Positions 25,501 through 34,535 of a stretch of DNA of 64,000 nucleotides are shown in pieces (within the stretch, counting starts at the first letter, position 1; every line of letters begins with the position of its first letter). The DNA is from Acidobacteriota bacterium (GTDB lineage: Bacteria > Acidobacteriota > Blastocatellia > Pyrinomonadales > Pyrinomonadaceae): the NCBI GenBank assembly GCA_019239425.1, contig JAFAZX010000068.1:1-64000 (forward strand), in the 5' to 3' direction. The position numbers and the translations under genes are program-made. The notes under the pieces were generated by a model. That model did no database searches. It saw only the letters and a list, made by a program, of their open reading frames with translations, and had not been told where the DNA came from.

Positions 25501-27020
25501 CGGCGGCGCTCGTCGCGCTCTACGTCGCGGCGCGCCTGTGGCGGCTGACGGATTCGTGCCTCTGGTTCGACGAGCTGTTCAGCGTCCACGCCGCGCGCCA
25601 CGACTGGCCGTCGCTCTGGCGCTTCGTCGCCGCCGACCTCATCCACCCGCCGCTCTCCTACGCGCTCTTGAAGCTCTGGGTCGCGGCGGGCGGCGAGTCC
25701 GTCTACTGGCTGCGCCTCTTCCCCCTGGTCGCGTCGGTCGCGGCGCTCGCGCCCCTGCTGCTGCTCGCGCGCGAGCTGAAGCTGGGGGCGGCGGCGACGA
25801 ACGTCGCGCTGCTCGTCGCGGCGGCGAACGGCTACCTCATCAAGTATGCGCAGGAGGTCAGGATGTACGGCCTTCTGCTCCTGCTCACGCTCACCTCCCT
25901 GTGGCTCTTCGCGCGTCTGCTGAACAGGGAAGGCCGGGCGCGCGGGACGCTCTTCATACTCTTCTTCGTCAACTTACTTCTCGTCTACACGCACTATTAC
26001 GGCTGGCTCGTCGTCGCGTGCGAGGCGACGTTCCTCGCCTTTAGAGAGAGGCGCGGGCTGGGCCGCTTCATGTTGACGGTCGCCGGGCTGGTCGCCGCGT
26101 ACGTGCCTTGGGTCTTGGCGTGTGCCGGCCGGGCGGGCGTCGGGGGAGGGCTCGCGCAGAACATCGGCTGGATCGGGCGGCCGGGGGCGGGCGACCTCGT
26201 CGAGCTGTTCGCGCTCTTCAACCAGCCCTTCTACTTCCGGCAGAGTTCCGCCGACCCGCTCTTCGCGCGCGCGGGCGCGCTGCTCGGGCTGCTGCTCGTC
26301 GGCCTGCCGGTCGTCGCCCTGCTGTTGCAGAGGGTGAGGCGGAGAGGCGAAGGCGTCGAGGGTGAAGTCAGGGCGTCAGAGTTTCTGCTCACGTTCACGC
26401 TACTGCCGGTCGTGCTCGCCTTCGCCGCGAGCTATGTGCTGCCGCAGTCCGTGTGGGGGACGAGGCACCTGGTCGTCTCGGCCGGCCCTTACGCGCTGCT
26501 CGCGGGGCTGGCGCTCACGCGCCTGAGTCCCGCCTGGTGGAGGCAGTCGGCGCTGCTCGTGCTCTGCTGCTGGCTCGCGCTCTCCGGCGCGCTCGTGCTC
26601 GCGCGGCGCGAGCCGCCGCACGTCTGGTGCGCGTGGGAGGGGCTTGCCAACTCCGCCGCGCGCGACGAGGCGGGCGCGGGCGACGTGTACGCCTTCGAAG
26701 ACCTCGTCGCCTACCACCTCTGGTTCGCGCTCTCAGGCTCGGGGCGCTTCCGCGTCGTCTCCGTCAAAGGCGCGGGCGTCTCCGAAGACCCGGCCTACTT
26801 CCTCCCGCGCGACTTCGACGCCGTCGCCACGGCCAACGCCGACTCACTTCAAGGCGAACGCTTCTGGGCCGCCTTCCGCGACACCGACTGGAACGAGACT
26901 CACCAACCGCTCAGGCTCATCCTCGAACGCGGCTACCGCCCCGAACGCGTCTACGAAACAGCCGCCCAGGGCCAACGCGCCTTCCTCGTCCTCTTCACCC
27001 GCATGGACGGCGTGAGGTAA
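25437..27020 (+). CDS. GT39/ArnT-like polytopic membrane glycosyltransferase
   Basis: 527 residues with about nine to eleven membrane segments. CLWFDELFSVHAARHDW in the first periplasmic loop carries the acidic pair typical of GT-C enzymes, and IHPPLSYALLKLW is the HPPL motif of the PMT_2 group. YAQEVRMYGLLLLLTL and TRHLVVSAGPYALLAGLAL are also typical. The enzyme transfers a sugar from a lipid carrier at the outer face of the inner membrane; acceptor unknown. The N-terminal MKDEGQTLSPSSFRLRPSSF is encoded by the family E palindrome, and no other good start was seen downstream, so translation probably starts within the repeat. The C-terminal soluble domain is about 140 residues. Confidence 0.85.
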   Translation: MKDEGQTLSPSSFRLRPSSFLPAALVALYVAARLWRLTDSCLWFDELFSVHAARHDWPSLWRFVAADLIHPPLSYALLKLWVAAGGESVYWLRLFPLVASVAALAPLLLLARELKLGAAATNVALLVAAANGYLIKYAQEVRMYGLLLLLTLTSLWLFARLLNREGRARGTLFILFFVNLLLVYTHYYGWLVVACEATFLAFRERRGLGRFMLTVAGLVAAYVPWVLACAGRAGVGGGLAQNIGWIGRPGAGDLVELFALFNQPFYFRQSSADPLFARAGALLGLLLVGLPVVALLLQRVRRRGEGVEGEVRASEFLLTFTLLPVVLAFAASYVLPQSVWGTRHLVVSAGPYALLAGLALTRLSPAWWRQSALLVLCCWLALSGALVLARREPPHVWCAWEGLANSAARDEAGAGDVYAFEDLVAYHLWFALSGSGRFRVVSVKGAGVSEDPAYFLPRDFDAVATANADSLQGERFWAAFRDTDWNETHQPLRLILERGYRPERVYETAAQGQRAFLVLFTRMDGVR

Positions 27021-27145
27021 TCCCTTGCGTGTCTAACCACCTGCCGTCAATCGTTGACCGTCTCGCCTATTCGGGAATATGCTTCCGCCCTCCGAAGTAA
27101 CTTTCGCCGTCTCACATCCTGCAAGCTGTCGCAGAGGTAAAAACA

Positions 27146-30100
27146 ATGGCCCAAGACCCGAACATAGCGTACAGGGATGCCGAACGAAAAATTGAAGAGG
27201 CGCGACGGTCGGCTACGACTGAACTTGACCTCAGCTCTGATCAGGTAGGTAGCCACAAACTTACTGAACTGCCGGAGTCACTGGGTAGGCTCACACAGTT
27301 GCGCTCGCTCGATCTCACTGGCAATCAACTCAAGGAATTGCCGGAGTCGCTGGGCAGGCTCACACAGTTAGAAGATTTGAGCATTTCCAACAATCAACTG
27401 ACAGCGCTACCGGCTTGGTTTGACCAGTTCACCCGGCTAAACGCGCTGTACCTCAGCAGCAACCTACTGACAGAGTTGCCTGCCTGCCTGAGTGGCCTTA
27501 CAGAGTTAAAGAGCCTGACGTTTACAAACAATCAGGTAAAAACTCTGCCAGAGTGGCTCGGTAAATTAAGCCGTTTGCAAGACCTTAGTGTTGGCGGGAA
27601 TTTCTTAACATCGCTGCCTAATTCATTGACTGAGCTTACATATTTAGAGGAACTTTGGTTGGGTCACCGCGGCCGCTCTGTTCAGAACTCTTTTAAACAA
27701 ATCCCTACTGTCGTGCGACATCTGAGGATGCTACGCGTCCTTGGGGTCAGCAATTGTCAGGTAGGCGAGCTTCCTGACTGGCTGGCTGAACTTTCAGCCC
27801 TAAAGATTCTATTCTGTGATGACAATCGTGTGACTGAGCTGCCGAAATCGCTAGCGCATTTAAGACTTCAAAAATTATCGCTTGAGAATAACCCTCTTAA
27901 TCCTGAACTATACGCTGCTTACAAAGAGGGGCTTGACGCTGTCAAGCGTTACCTGCGCGCGAAGGCGGAGGGCGGGCAGATTGTTTTGAATGAGGCGAAG
28001 TTGATTTTGATAGGCGAGGGGGAGGTGGGGAAAAGTTGTCTGTTGGGGGCTTTGCGGGGCGACAAGTGGGAGGAGGGGCGGCCGACGACGCACGGCATCG
28101 AGATTAAGCCGGTGAAGGTGACCGACCCGGAGAGTAAAAAGGAGATTACGCTCAACGGGTGGGACTTCGGCGGTCAGAGGGTCTACCGACCGACGCACCA
28201 GTTGTTCTTCAGTTCGCCGGCCGTCTACCTCGTCGTGTGGAAGCCGCGCGAGGGGCCGCAGCAGGGCTTCGTCAAGGACTGGATCAAGCTGGTCAAGCAC
28301 CGCGAGCCGGACGCGAAGGTCATCGTCGTCGCCACGCACGGCGGCCCGAAGGAGCGCCAGCCCGACATCGACCGGCAGGAAATCTACGACCTCTTCGGCC
28401 GCGACATGGTGCTCGACTTCTTCCTCGTCGAGAGCAAGCCCGACGACGCGACCGGCGAGCGGGCGAACGTCGAAGCCCTCAAGCTCGCCGTCGCGCGCGC
28501 CGCCGCGAGCCTCCCCGAAGTCGGGCGCTCCGTCCCGCGCCGCTGGGATGAGGTGCGCCGGAAGTTGAAGGGTACGGACGCGGCCTACATGGCTATCGAG
28601 AAGGTGCTTGAGCTCTGCCGCGAACGCGGGATGGGGGAGGACGAGGCGAAGGACTTCGTGCGCGTCTCGCACCGGCTCGGCCACCTCATCCACTACGAGC
28701 ACGACCCGGCGCTGCGCGACATCGTCGTCCTCAAGCCCGACTGGCTCTCCACCGCCATCAGCTTCGTCCTCGACGACAAGCAGACGCGCGACGCGCACGG
28801 GCTGGTCGAGTTCGAGCGCCTTTCGCAGCTCTGGAACGACCCGGCGCGCCCGCCCGAGGCGCGCTACGACCCGACGCTGCACCCGCTCTTCCTGCGCCTG
28901 ATGGAGCGCTTCGACATCTCTTACAAAGTCTCCGTCCCGTCGGAACCCGAAGACGCCATCAGCTTCTGGCAACGAATCGGCAGCGCCGTCAAATCTGCGG
29001 TCGGGGCGGCGAGAAAACTTCCGCGACTCAACTACACCAGTCTGGTCGCACAGCTCGTCCCCGACATCCGCCCGGAGCAAGACCTCGAACGGGTCTGGCG
29101 CGCCGAACCGGCAGACGGCGACGAGCAGCAGGTGCAAATCTGCCGCATCGTGGACGCGAGGAACGGGCAGTCGGCCAACGCCGAAGGGCTCTTTTACCAA
29201 CTGATCGTACGCCTGCATAAGTTCTCGCTGGGACGCGTGAACTACAACGACAGCGTTCACTGGCAGCGCGGGCTGGTACTCGACTACGACTACAACGGGC
29301 AGGCGCTGCTCGAACACATCGGCAACGACGTGCGCATCACCGTGCGCGCCCCTTCGCCCGTCACGTTCCTCTCCATCCTCACGCACGAGGTCAAATGGCT
29401 GGTGGAGAACTTCTGGGAGGGACTTCGCTGCGAGGTCGTCGTGCCCTGCGTCGAGCCGTGCGGCCTGAACGAGCCGGGGCGCGGCGTCTTCGAGGTGCAG
29501 AAGCTGATCGTCTTCAAGCGGAAGGGGATGACGATGTTCCCCTGCACCGTCTCCGCCTGCGACCAGGCGCAGGAGATCGACTGCCTTTTGCAGAACGCGC
29601 CGGCCGCGCGGCGCACGTCCATCGAGCAGCTCGTCGCTCGCGGCTTCGACGAGGTGCGCTCAAGGCTCGACGTCGTCCGCGCGCAGCTGAACCGCCAAGA
29701 CCGGCGCGGCGACGAGCGCTTCCGCGCCTTAGACCTCAACGACCGCCGCATCATGAGCCAGGTCGAGGACGCCTTCCGCGGGATGATGCAGGCCATGGTG
29801 GACGAGGCCAGGGAAGGCCCGCGCCTCTTCAGCTTCGAGCCGGTCGAGCCGGGCTTCTTCGACCGCCCGAACTGGGTCGGCGAGAAGTTCCGCATCACCC
29901 TCTGGTGCGAACACTCGCGCATGCCTTTGCCGGCGCTGAACGGCGAGGGCGACGGCCGCGGCGTCTACGAGTTGACGCTGCCGCGCGAGTGGGTCGTGAA
30001 GGCGGCGCCGTGGCTGAAGCTGCTCACGGGCGCGCTCAGCCTCATCGTGCCCGTGGCGGCGTCGGCGACGAAGCTCGCGTTAGACGACGCCTCTTATAAA

Positions 30101-30361
30101 GGCATCGAGGAGCAGTTAGACCTCGGACAGAAGAGCCTCGACTCGGTGCTCAAGGCCGGCGGCGAGGTCGGGGAATGGCTGGGGCAAGGCGCCGCGCCGG
30201 ACGTAGAGCGTGGCGGGGCCGTGCGTGCGCAGGGTTCCACGCTGCGACAACTCCACGCGTGGCTGAAGGAGAAAGACCCCGGCTTCGGCGGCCTCGTGCG
30301 CGTGCAGAACAAGCGGCAGGAGTTTCTGTGGGTGCACCCGCAATTCGAGAAGGAGTATTGA
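27146..30361 (+). CDS. ROCO-family protein (LRR-Roc GTPase-COR)
   Basis: 1,071 residues, soluble. About nine LRRs occupy residues 33-265 (units such as LTELPESLGRLTQLRSLDLT). The Roc GTPase domain has its P-loop GEGEVGKS at about 290-297 and switch motif WDFGGQ at about 338-343. Where Ras-like proteins have NKxD it has THGG (about 397). The COR domain follows (about 470-640, VLKPDWLSTAISFVL and FLRLMERFDISYKV). The C-terminal 430 residues include a single hydrophobic stretch (LLTGALSLIVPVAASATKLAL) and no kinase. Bacterial ROCO proteins are GTP-controlled dimers of unknown physiological role. The LRR part is far more A+T-rich than the rest (see findings). Confidence 0.93.
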   Translation: MAQDPNIAYRDAERKIEEARRSATTELDLSSDQVGSHKLTELPESLGRLTQLRSLDLTGNQLKELPESLGRLTQLEDLSISNNQLTALPAWFDQFTRLNALYLSSNLLTELPACLSGLTELKSLTFTNNQVKTLPEWLGKLSRLQDLSVGGNFLTSLPNSLTELTYLEELWLGHRGRSVQNSFKQIPTVVRHLRMLRVLGVSNCQVGELPDWLAELSALKILFCDDNRVTELPKSLAHLRLQKLSLENNPLNPELYAAYKEGLDAVKRYLRAKAEGGQIVLNEAKLILIGEGEVGKSCLLGALRGDKWEEGRPTTHGIEIKPVKVTDPESKKEITLNGWDFGGQRVYRPTHQLFFSSPAVYLVVWKPREGPQQGFVKDWIKLVKHREPDAKVIVVATHGGPKERQPDIDRQEIYDLFGRDMVLDFFLVESKPDDATGERANVEALKLAVARAAASLPEVGRSVPRRWDEVRRKLKGTDAAYMAIEKVLELCRERGMGEDEAKDFVRVSHRLGHLIHYEHDPALRDIVVLKPDWLSTAISFVLDDKQTRDAHGLVEFERLSQLWNDPARPPEARYDPTLHPLFLRLMERFDISYKVSVPSEPEDAISFWQRIGSAVKSAVGAARKLPRLNYTSLVAQLVPDIRPEQDLERVWRAEPADGDEQQVQICRIVDARNGQSANAEGLFYQLIVRLHKFSLGRVNYNDSVHWQRGLVLDYDYNGQALLEHIGNDVRITVRAPSPVTFLSILTHEVKWLVENFWEGLRCEVVVPCVEPCGLNEPGRGVFEVQKLIVFKRKGMTMFPCTVSACDQAQEIDCLLQNAPAARRTSIEQLVARGFDEVRSRLDVVRAQLNRQDRRGDERFRALDLNDRRIMSQVEDAFRGMMQAMVDEAREGPRLFSFEPVEPGFFDRPNWVGEKFRITLWCEHSRMPLPALNGEGDGRGVYELTLPREWVVKAAPWLKLLTGALSLIVPVAASATKLALDDASYKGIEEQLDLGQKSLDSVLKAGGEVGEWLGQGAAPDVERGGAVRAQGSTLRQLHAWLKEKDPGFGGLVRVQNKRQEFLWVHPQFEKEY

Positions 30362-30483
30362 ACGTCCATCCCGGCGAGGGCGACCGCGAAGCGGCGGCGC
30401 AAGGCCGGCGCCCTCGGGATTGGCTTCCCCTTTGAGTCGCACCTGTTTATTCTTTCCCGCACACCGACGGGGAGGGACGAACG

Positions 30484-31272
30484 TTGTCAGAGGCGAATTC
30501 GCGGGGCGCGGCGGCGCGCTGGAGCTTGGCGGGGCGGACGGCGCTGGTGACGGGTGCGACGCTCGGGATAGGGCTGGCGGTGGCCGAAGAGTTCCTCTCC
30601 TTCGGCGCGCGCGTCCTGGCGGTGGCGCGCGACGCGGCGCGGCTCGATGCGCAGGTCGCATCGTGGCGCCGCGCCGGCTCGGGCGCGGAGGGCGTCGCCG
30701 CAGACCTCTCGACGGCCGAAGGGCGCGGGAAGGTTCTGAAGCACCTCGAAGGACTCGGACGGCTCGACGTGCTCGTCAACAACGTCGGGACGAACGTGCG
30801 CAAGGCGGCGGTCGAATATTCACCGGAAGAGTACGAGCGCGTCATCTCGACCAACCTCACCTCCGCCTTCGAGCTGACGCGCGCGGCGCACGCGCTGCTG
30901 AAGAGGGCGGGCGGCGCGTCGGTCGTCAACGTCTCCTCCGTCTCGGGGCTGACGCACACCTCGACGGGCGCGCCCTACGCGATGAGCAAGGCCGCGCTCC
31001 TGCAGATGACGCGCAGCCTCGCCGTCGAGTGGGCCGCGGACAACATACGCGTCAACGCCGTCGCGCCCTGGTACATCCGCACGCCGCTCGTCGAGCCCGT
31101 GCTCGCGGACGCCGAACGCCTCGCGCGCATCATCGCGCGCACGCCCATGCGGCGCGTCGGCGAGCCGGAAGAGGCCGCGGCGGTCGTCGCCTTCCTCTCG
31201 ATGCCCGCGGCCTCCTACGTCACGGGCCAGTGCGTCGCCATCGACGGCGGCTTCACGGCCTACGGCATCTGA
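30484..31272 (+). CDS. Short-chain dehydrogenase/reductase (tropinone-reductase-like)
   Basis: 262 residues from a TTG start, chosen because GGGAGGGA lies six bases upstream. Classic SDR: cofactor loop [12 protein letters not shown] motif (LVNNVGTN), catalytic Ser in NVSSVSG, and YxxxK in PYAMSKAA. The C-terminal GGFTAYGI is the usual family end. It oxidises or reduces a hydroxyl/carbonyl with NAD(P)(H); substrate unknown. It sits 122 bp after the ROCO gene and may be co-transcribed with it, but no functional link is evident. Confidence 0.9.
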   Translation: MSEANSRGAAARWSLAGRTALVTGATLGIGLAVAEEFLSFGARVLAVARDAARLDAQVASWRRAGSGAEGVAADLSTAEGRGKVLKHLEGLGRLDVLVNNVGTNVRKAAVEYSPEEYERVISTNLTSAFELTRAAHALLKRAGGASVVNVSSVSGLTHTSTGAPYAMSKAALLQMTRSLAVEWAADNIRVNAVAPWYIRTPLVEPVLADAERLARIIARTPMRRVGEPEEAAAVVAFLSMPAASYVTGQCVAIDGGFTAYGI

Positions 31273-31574
31273 AGGCGCGGCCGCCCGCACACGGCCACCG
31301 TCCTCGGCGGGCTGCTCCTCGTCGCCTCGCACCCGCTGCGCTTCGTCGTCGGCAACACGCAGGCCTGGCTCTCGTTCGCGACGTGGCTGACCAGTCGGGT
31401 GGGTTGGGAGAGAAGCGGCTTGACAGGCGCGCGCGCGGCTCTCTAGTATCGAAGGTAAGGCGACACGACGCCCGCGGCGGCTCGTCGAAATGCCACGTCG
31501 CCCTCGCCAAAAGCCCCACGCCGCACGCGCCTCAGCGCAAGTAACCCGAGCGCCCCCGCTAGGATCATTACGCC
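31273..31574. other. 302-bp gap after the SDR gene
   Basis: No gene called. The SDR frame stays open for 57 codons past its TGA and would read a hydrophobic stretch (TVLGGLLLVASHPLRFVVG). In such G+C-rich DNA this is probably chance, or a decayed C-terminal extension. The end of the gap holds the leader of the next gene. Confidence 0.4.
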
Positions 31575-32192
31575 ATGAAAAGGTTCCCTATGTTCTGCTG
31601 CGTCTTCGTGACGCTCGCGGCGGGCGTGTGCGCGCAGTCTGCCAAACCCTCGAACGCGCCGCAGCCGCTCGAACACGGCGGCAAGATCGAGACCAACTAC
31701 GACGGCTTCGCGCACGAGACGGTCGTCTCGCTCAAGCGCATGAGCGTCACCTGCGAGATGGCGAAGGGCTCGGAGAGCATCCTCAAAGGCGTCTGCGTCA
31801 GCCTGCAGGCGGCGCTCCGCTGCCCCGGCAAGCAGCTCGACTACGTGCGGAGCGCGACCCTTCGGCTCAACTTCGAGACGAAGGACTGGGACGCGCGCCA
31901 CAACCCTTCGGAGCGCGACCTGACGGCCGTCGCCGACGGCGAGACGCTCCGCCTCGGCCGCATGACCCTCGTCACGCAGGGCGTCGGCGACGGCTGGGCG
32001 GACGAGGATTCGAAGGAGGCGCTCGAAGTCGCCGTCCCCTACGAGACCTTCCGCAAGCTCGCCCGCGCCGGCTACGTCGAGTTCTCCGTCGGCAAGACCG
32101 CCTTCGCGCTGCGCGACAAGAACGTCGCGGCGCTGCGCGACATGAACAACCGCGTCAAGCTGCCGCCCGCGACGGCCGGCGCGGGCAACTGA
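31575..32192 (+). CDS. Secreted hypothetical protein
   Basis: 205 residues with a signal peptide (about 1-20, TLAAGVCAQ). The mature part has HETVVSLKRMSVTCEMAKG, a GVCVSLQAALRCPGK pair of cysteines and TLRLNFETKDWDARHN. It ends with VEFSVGKTAFALRDKNVAAL, a regular alternation suggesting a beta-rich fold. I do not recognise the family. It is followed by a family A palindrome and a VWFA protein on the same strand. Confidence 0.68.
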   Translation: MKRFPMFCCVFVTLAAGVCAQSAKPSNAPQPLEHGGKIETNYDGFAHETVVSLKRMSVTCEMAKGSESILKGVCVSLQAALRCPGKQLDYVRSATLRLNFETKDWDARHNPSERDLTAVADGETLRLGRMTLVTQGVGDGWADEDSKEALEVAVPYETFRKLARAGYVEFSVGKTAFALRDKNVAALRDMNNRVKLPPATAGAGN

Positions 32193-32228
32193 AGCGGTCT
32201 TCATCCGGGTGGTCAGGCCGTAAAGCTC

Positions 32229-32309
32229 TTAACACGGAGACGCGGGCGCATAGCTTGTCGAGTCATAGACTCCGAGCTGTGTCTCCGTGTCTCCGTGTCT
32301 CTGTGTTAA
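32229..32309. repeat. Dispersed palindrome, family A, copy 3 (diverged)
   Basis: Left arm TTAACACGGAGACGCGGGCG, right arm ending GTCTCCGTGTCTCTGTGTTAA. The centre contains CTTGTCGAG, the reverse complement of the CTCGACAGG seen in copies 5 and 6. The central sequence is therefore also homologous but inverted. Confidence 0.78.
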
Positions 32310-32339
32310 ATTGCTCTCGCTCACACTTCGGAGGGGGGC

Positions 32340-33599
32340 ATGAAAAAGAGTTCGGCGTTTAAGTCCTCGGCGGCGCTTCTCGTCCTCGCACTGGTCTACG
32401 CCGCGTCGCCTTTGCCAGCCGCGGCGCAGTCTTCCGAAAAGCCCAAGCCCTTCGGCGCGAGCCTGAAGCGGCCGAAGGCGGAGGCCGCGGGGGAGGACTC
32501 GCCGCCGCCGGAAGAGGTCGTGAAGGTCGACACGTCTCTGGTCAACCTCGACGTGCTGGTCACGGACGCCAAGGGCTCCCGCTACGTCGAGGGGCTTACC
32601 AAAGACGACTTCGTCCTGACCGAAGACGGGCGGCCGCAGACGATCTCGAACGTGTTCGTGGGCGACGACGCCGAGCGTCTGCCGCGCTCGATTATCCTCG
32701 TCCTCGACCGCAGCCAGAGCGAGCTGCCTTACCTCGAAGCCAGCGTCGAGGCCGCGAAGACGCTGGTCAACCAGCTCGCCCCGTCCGACGAGATGGCCGT
32801 CGTCACGGACGACGTCGAGCTGGCCGCCGGCTTCACCAAGGACAAGAAGAGACTCAGGCAGACGCTGGACTCTCTGAAGAAGCTGACGTTCGACGGCTAC
32901 CGGACGCACAGCCGGCAGTTCAGCGCGCTGCTCGCCGTTCTCAGGGAGCTGATCGACGGCGAGACGCGCAGGCCGATCATCATCTTTCAGACCGACGGCG
33001 ACGAGGTCTCCAGGCTGGACGGGACGAGCGGCCAGAACGGGCCGGCCGAGTACGACATGGAGACCGTCTACTCGGAGGTCGAAAAGTCGCGGGCCAAAAT
33101 CTACACCGTCATCCCGAACGTGCGCCTGATCGGAGTCCCCGAGGAGGAGCTCGGCCGGCGCTTCACACAGAGCCTGGAGAGGTCGAAACTGGCGCGGGAG
33201 AAGCATCAGGACATGTGGTTCGGGATGAAGCGCGTGCCCGAGGAGAAGGAGAAGAAGTCGAGCGCCGCGCCGCAGGGCTTCCCGCCCTCCTTCCCGCTCG
33301 GCTCAATCGACTTCTCCAAGATTTTAGAGCGCAGGGTCGCGGAGGCGGTCAAAGAGCAGACGGCCGCCGCCCGCGTCGCAGACCTCACGGGCGGTTGGAC
33401 TTCCTTTCTGGAGGAGCCCGGGCAGGCGGGCGAAATCTACGGGCGCATCCTCGCAGACATCAACCACCGCTACGTCATCACCTACTACCCGACCAACCAG
33501 GCGCAGGACGGCAAGCTGCGTCGGGTTCACGTCGAGGTGCGCGGCCACCCCGACTACGTCGTCCAGGGCCGCACCAGCTATTACGCGACGACCCGCTGA
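32340..33599 (+). CDS. Exported VWFA-related protein of the acidobacterial type
   Basis: 419 residues with a signal peptide (about 1-30, PLPAAAQ). The characteristic lead-in VDTSLVNLDVLVTDAKG followed by LTKDDFVLTEDGRPQTI defines the VWFA-related family first described from acidobacteria. The VWA fold then shows the MIDAS-type DxSxS as LDRSQSELP, and FQTDGDEVSRLDG later contributes an acidic site. A C-terminal segment (DINHRYVITYYPTNQA) is also conserved in the family. It is thought to act in protein-protein contacts outside the inner membrane; the partner is unknown. Confidence 0.92.
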   Translation: MKKSSAFKSSAALLVLALVYAASPLPAAAQSSEKPKPFGASLKRPKAEAAGEDSPPPEEVVKVDTSLVNLDVLVTDAKGSRYVEGLTKDDFVLTEDGRPQTISNVFVGDDAERLPRSIILVLDRSQSELPYLEASVEAAKTLVNQLAPSDEMAVVTDDVELAAGFTKDKKRLRQTLDSLKKLTFDGYRTHSRQFSALLAVLRELIDGETRRPIIIFQTDGDEVSRLDGTSGQNGPAEYDMETVYSEVEKSRAKIYTVIPNVRLIGVPEEELGRRFTQSLERSKLAREKHQDMWFGMKRVPEEKEKKSSAAPQGFPPSFPLGSIDFSKILERRVAEAVKEQTAAARVADLTGGWTSFLEEPGQAGEIYGRILADINHRYVITYYPTNQAQDGKLRRVHVEVRGHPDYVVQGRTSYYATTR

Positions 33600-33710
33600 C
33601 ACACCTCGAACCGGCGCAGGATAGAACGTGGCATTGAAGGTGACCTTTGTGGTCAAGAGACGTGTGGCAGATACCATCGGACTTTCTGAAGGTCGTAGAG
33701 GAGGCTCGTC

Positions 33711-34502
33711 TTGAATCTCTTGCTTAGAAGGGTGGCGTTGGGGGCGTGTTGCGTCGCCCTCTTCGTGGCCGGCGGCTGCGGGCGGGGCGCGAAGACGCCG
33801 GGCGGCGACATCGTCGTCTCGGCCGCCGCCTCCCTGCGGGACGCCTTCCAGGAGATCGGCCGGATATACGAAGCTCGCACGGGCCGGCGCGTCAGCCTCA
33901 ACACAGGCTCCTCCGGCGCGTTGCAGGCGCAGATCGAGTCGGGAGCGCCGGCGGACGTGTTCGCCAGCGCGGGCGTGAAGCAGATGGACGAACTTGCCGC
34001 CCGCGGGTTCGTCGAAGGGGAAAGCCGCCGCGACTTCGCGCGCAACACGCTGGTGCTCATCGTGCCGCGGGCCTCACAGCTCGACCTCAAAGAATTCGCC
34101 GACCTCGCCGACGCGCGCGTGCGGCGGGTGGCGGTCGGCAACCCGAAGACCGTCCCGGCCGGGCAGTACACGGCGCAGGTCTTCGAGCAGGCAGGGCTGA
34201 GCGGGAAGCTCCGGGAGAAGCTGGTCTTCGCCGAGGACGTGCGGCAGGCGCTCGCGTACGTCGAGCGAGGCGAGGCGGAGGCGGGCGTCGTCTACGCGAC
34301 CGACGCCCGCGCGGCCGGCGACGGCGTGCGCGTCGTGGCGACCGCGGCCGAGGGGACGCACGACCCCGTCCTCTACCCCATCGCCGTCGTCAGGAACAGC
34401 AAACAGCAGCAGGCCGCGCGGGAGTTCCTGGAGTTGGTCGTCAGCGCGGAGGGGCAGGCCGTCCTGCGCAAGTACGGCTTCGAGAGCGCCGGCCGGCAGT
34501 AA
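33711..34502 (+). CDS. modA: Molybdate ABC transporter substrate-binding protein, orphan
   Basis: 263 residues from a TTG start, supported by GAGGAGG six bases upstream. The N-terminal export segment ends in a possible lipoprotein cysteine (AGGCGRG, Cys23). Type II periplasmic binding fold: IVVSAAASLRDAFQEIGRIY, NTGSSGALQAQIESGAPADVFASA, and VGNPKTVPAGQYT, all standard for ModA. It binds molybdate or tungstate outside the inner membrane. No modB or modC lies beside it. It is followed by a small molybdopterin-fold protein, supporting a molybdenum theme. Confidence 0.9.
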   Translation: MNLLLRRVALGACCVALFVAGGCGRGAKTPGGDIVVSAAASLRDAFQEIGRIYEARTGRRVSLNTGSSGALQAQIESGAPADVFASAGVKQMDELAARGFVEGESRRDFARNTLVLIVPRASQLDLKEFADLADARVRRVAVGNPKTVPAGQYTAQVFEQAGLSGKLREKLVFAEDVRQALAYVERGEAEAGVVYATDARAAGDGVRVVATAAEGTHDPVLYPIAVVRNSKQQQAAREFLELVVSAEGQAVLRKYGFESAGRQ

Positions 34503-34535
34503 CGCCACACGCGAAGAGACTTCAGGGAGATGACC

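Noticed and set aside
31273-31446. C-terminal membrane extension of the SDR by stop-codon readthrough
   Set aside because: 57 stop-free codons are common at this G+C content, and the SDR already ends with the usual family terminus.
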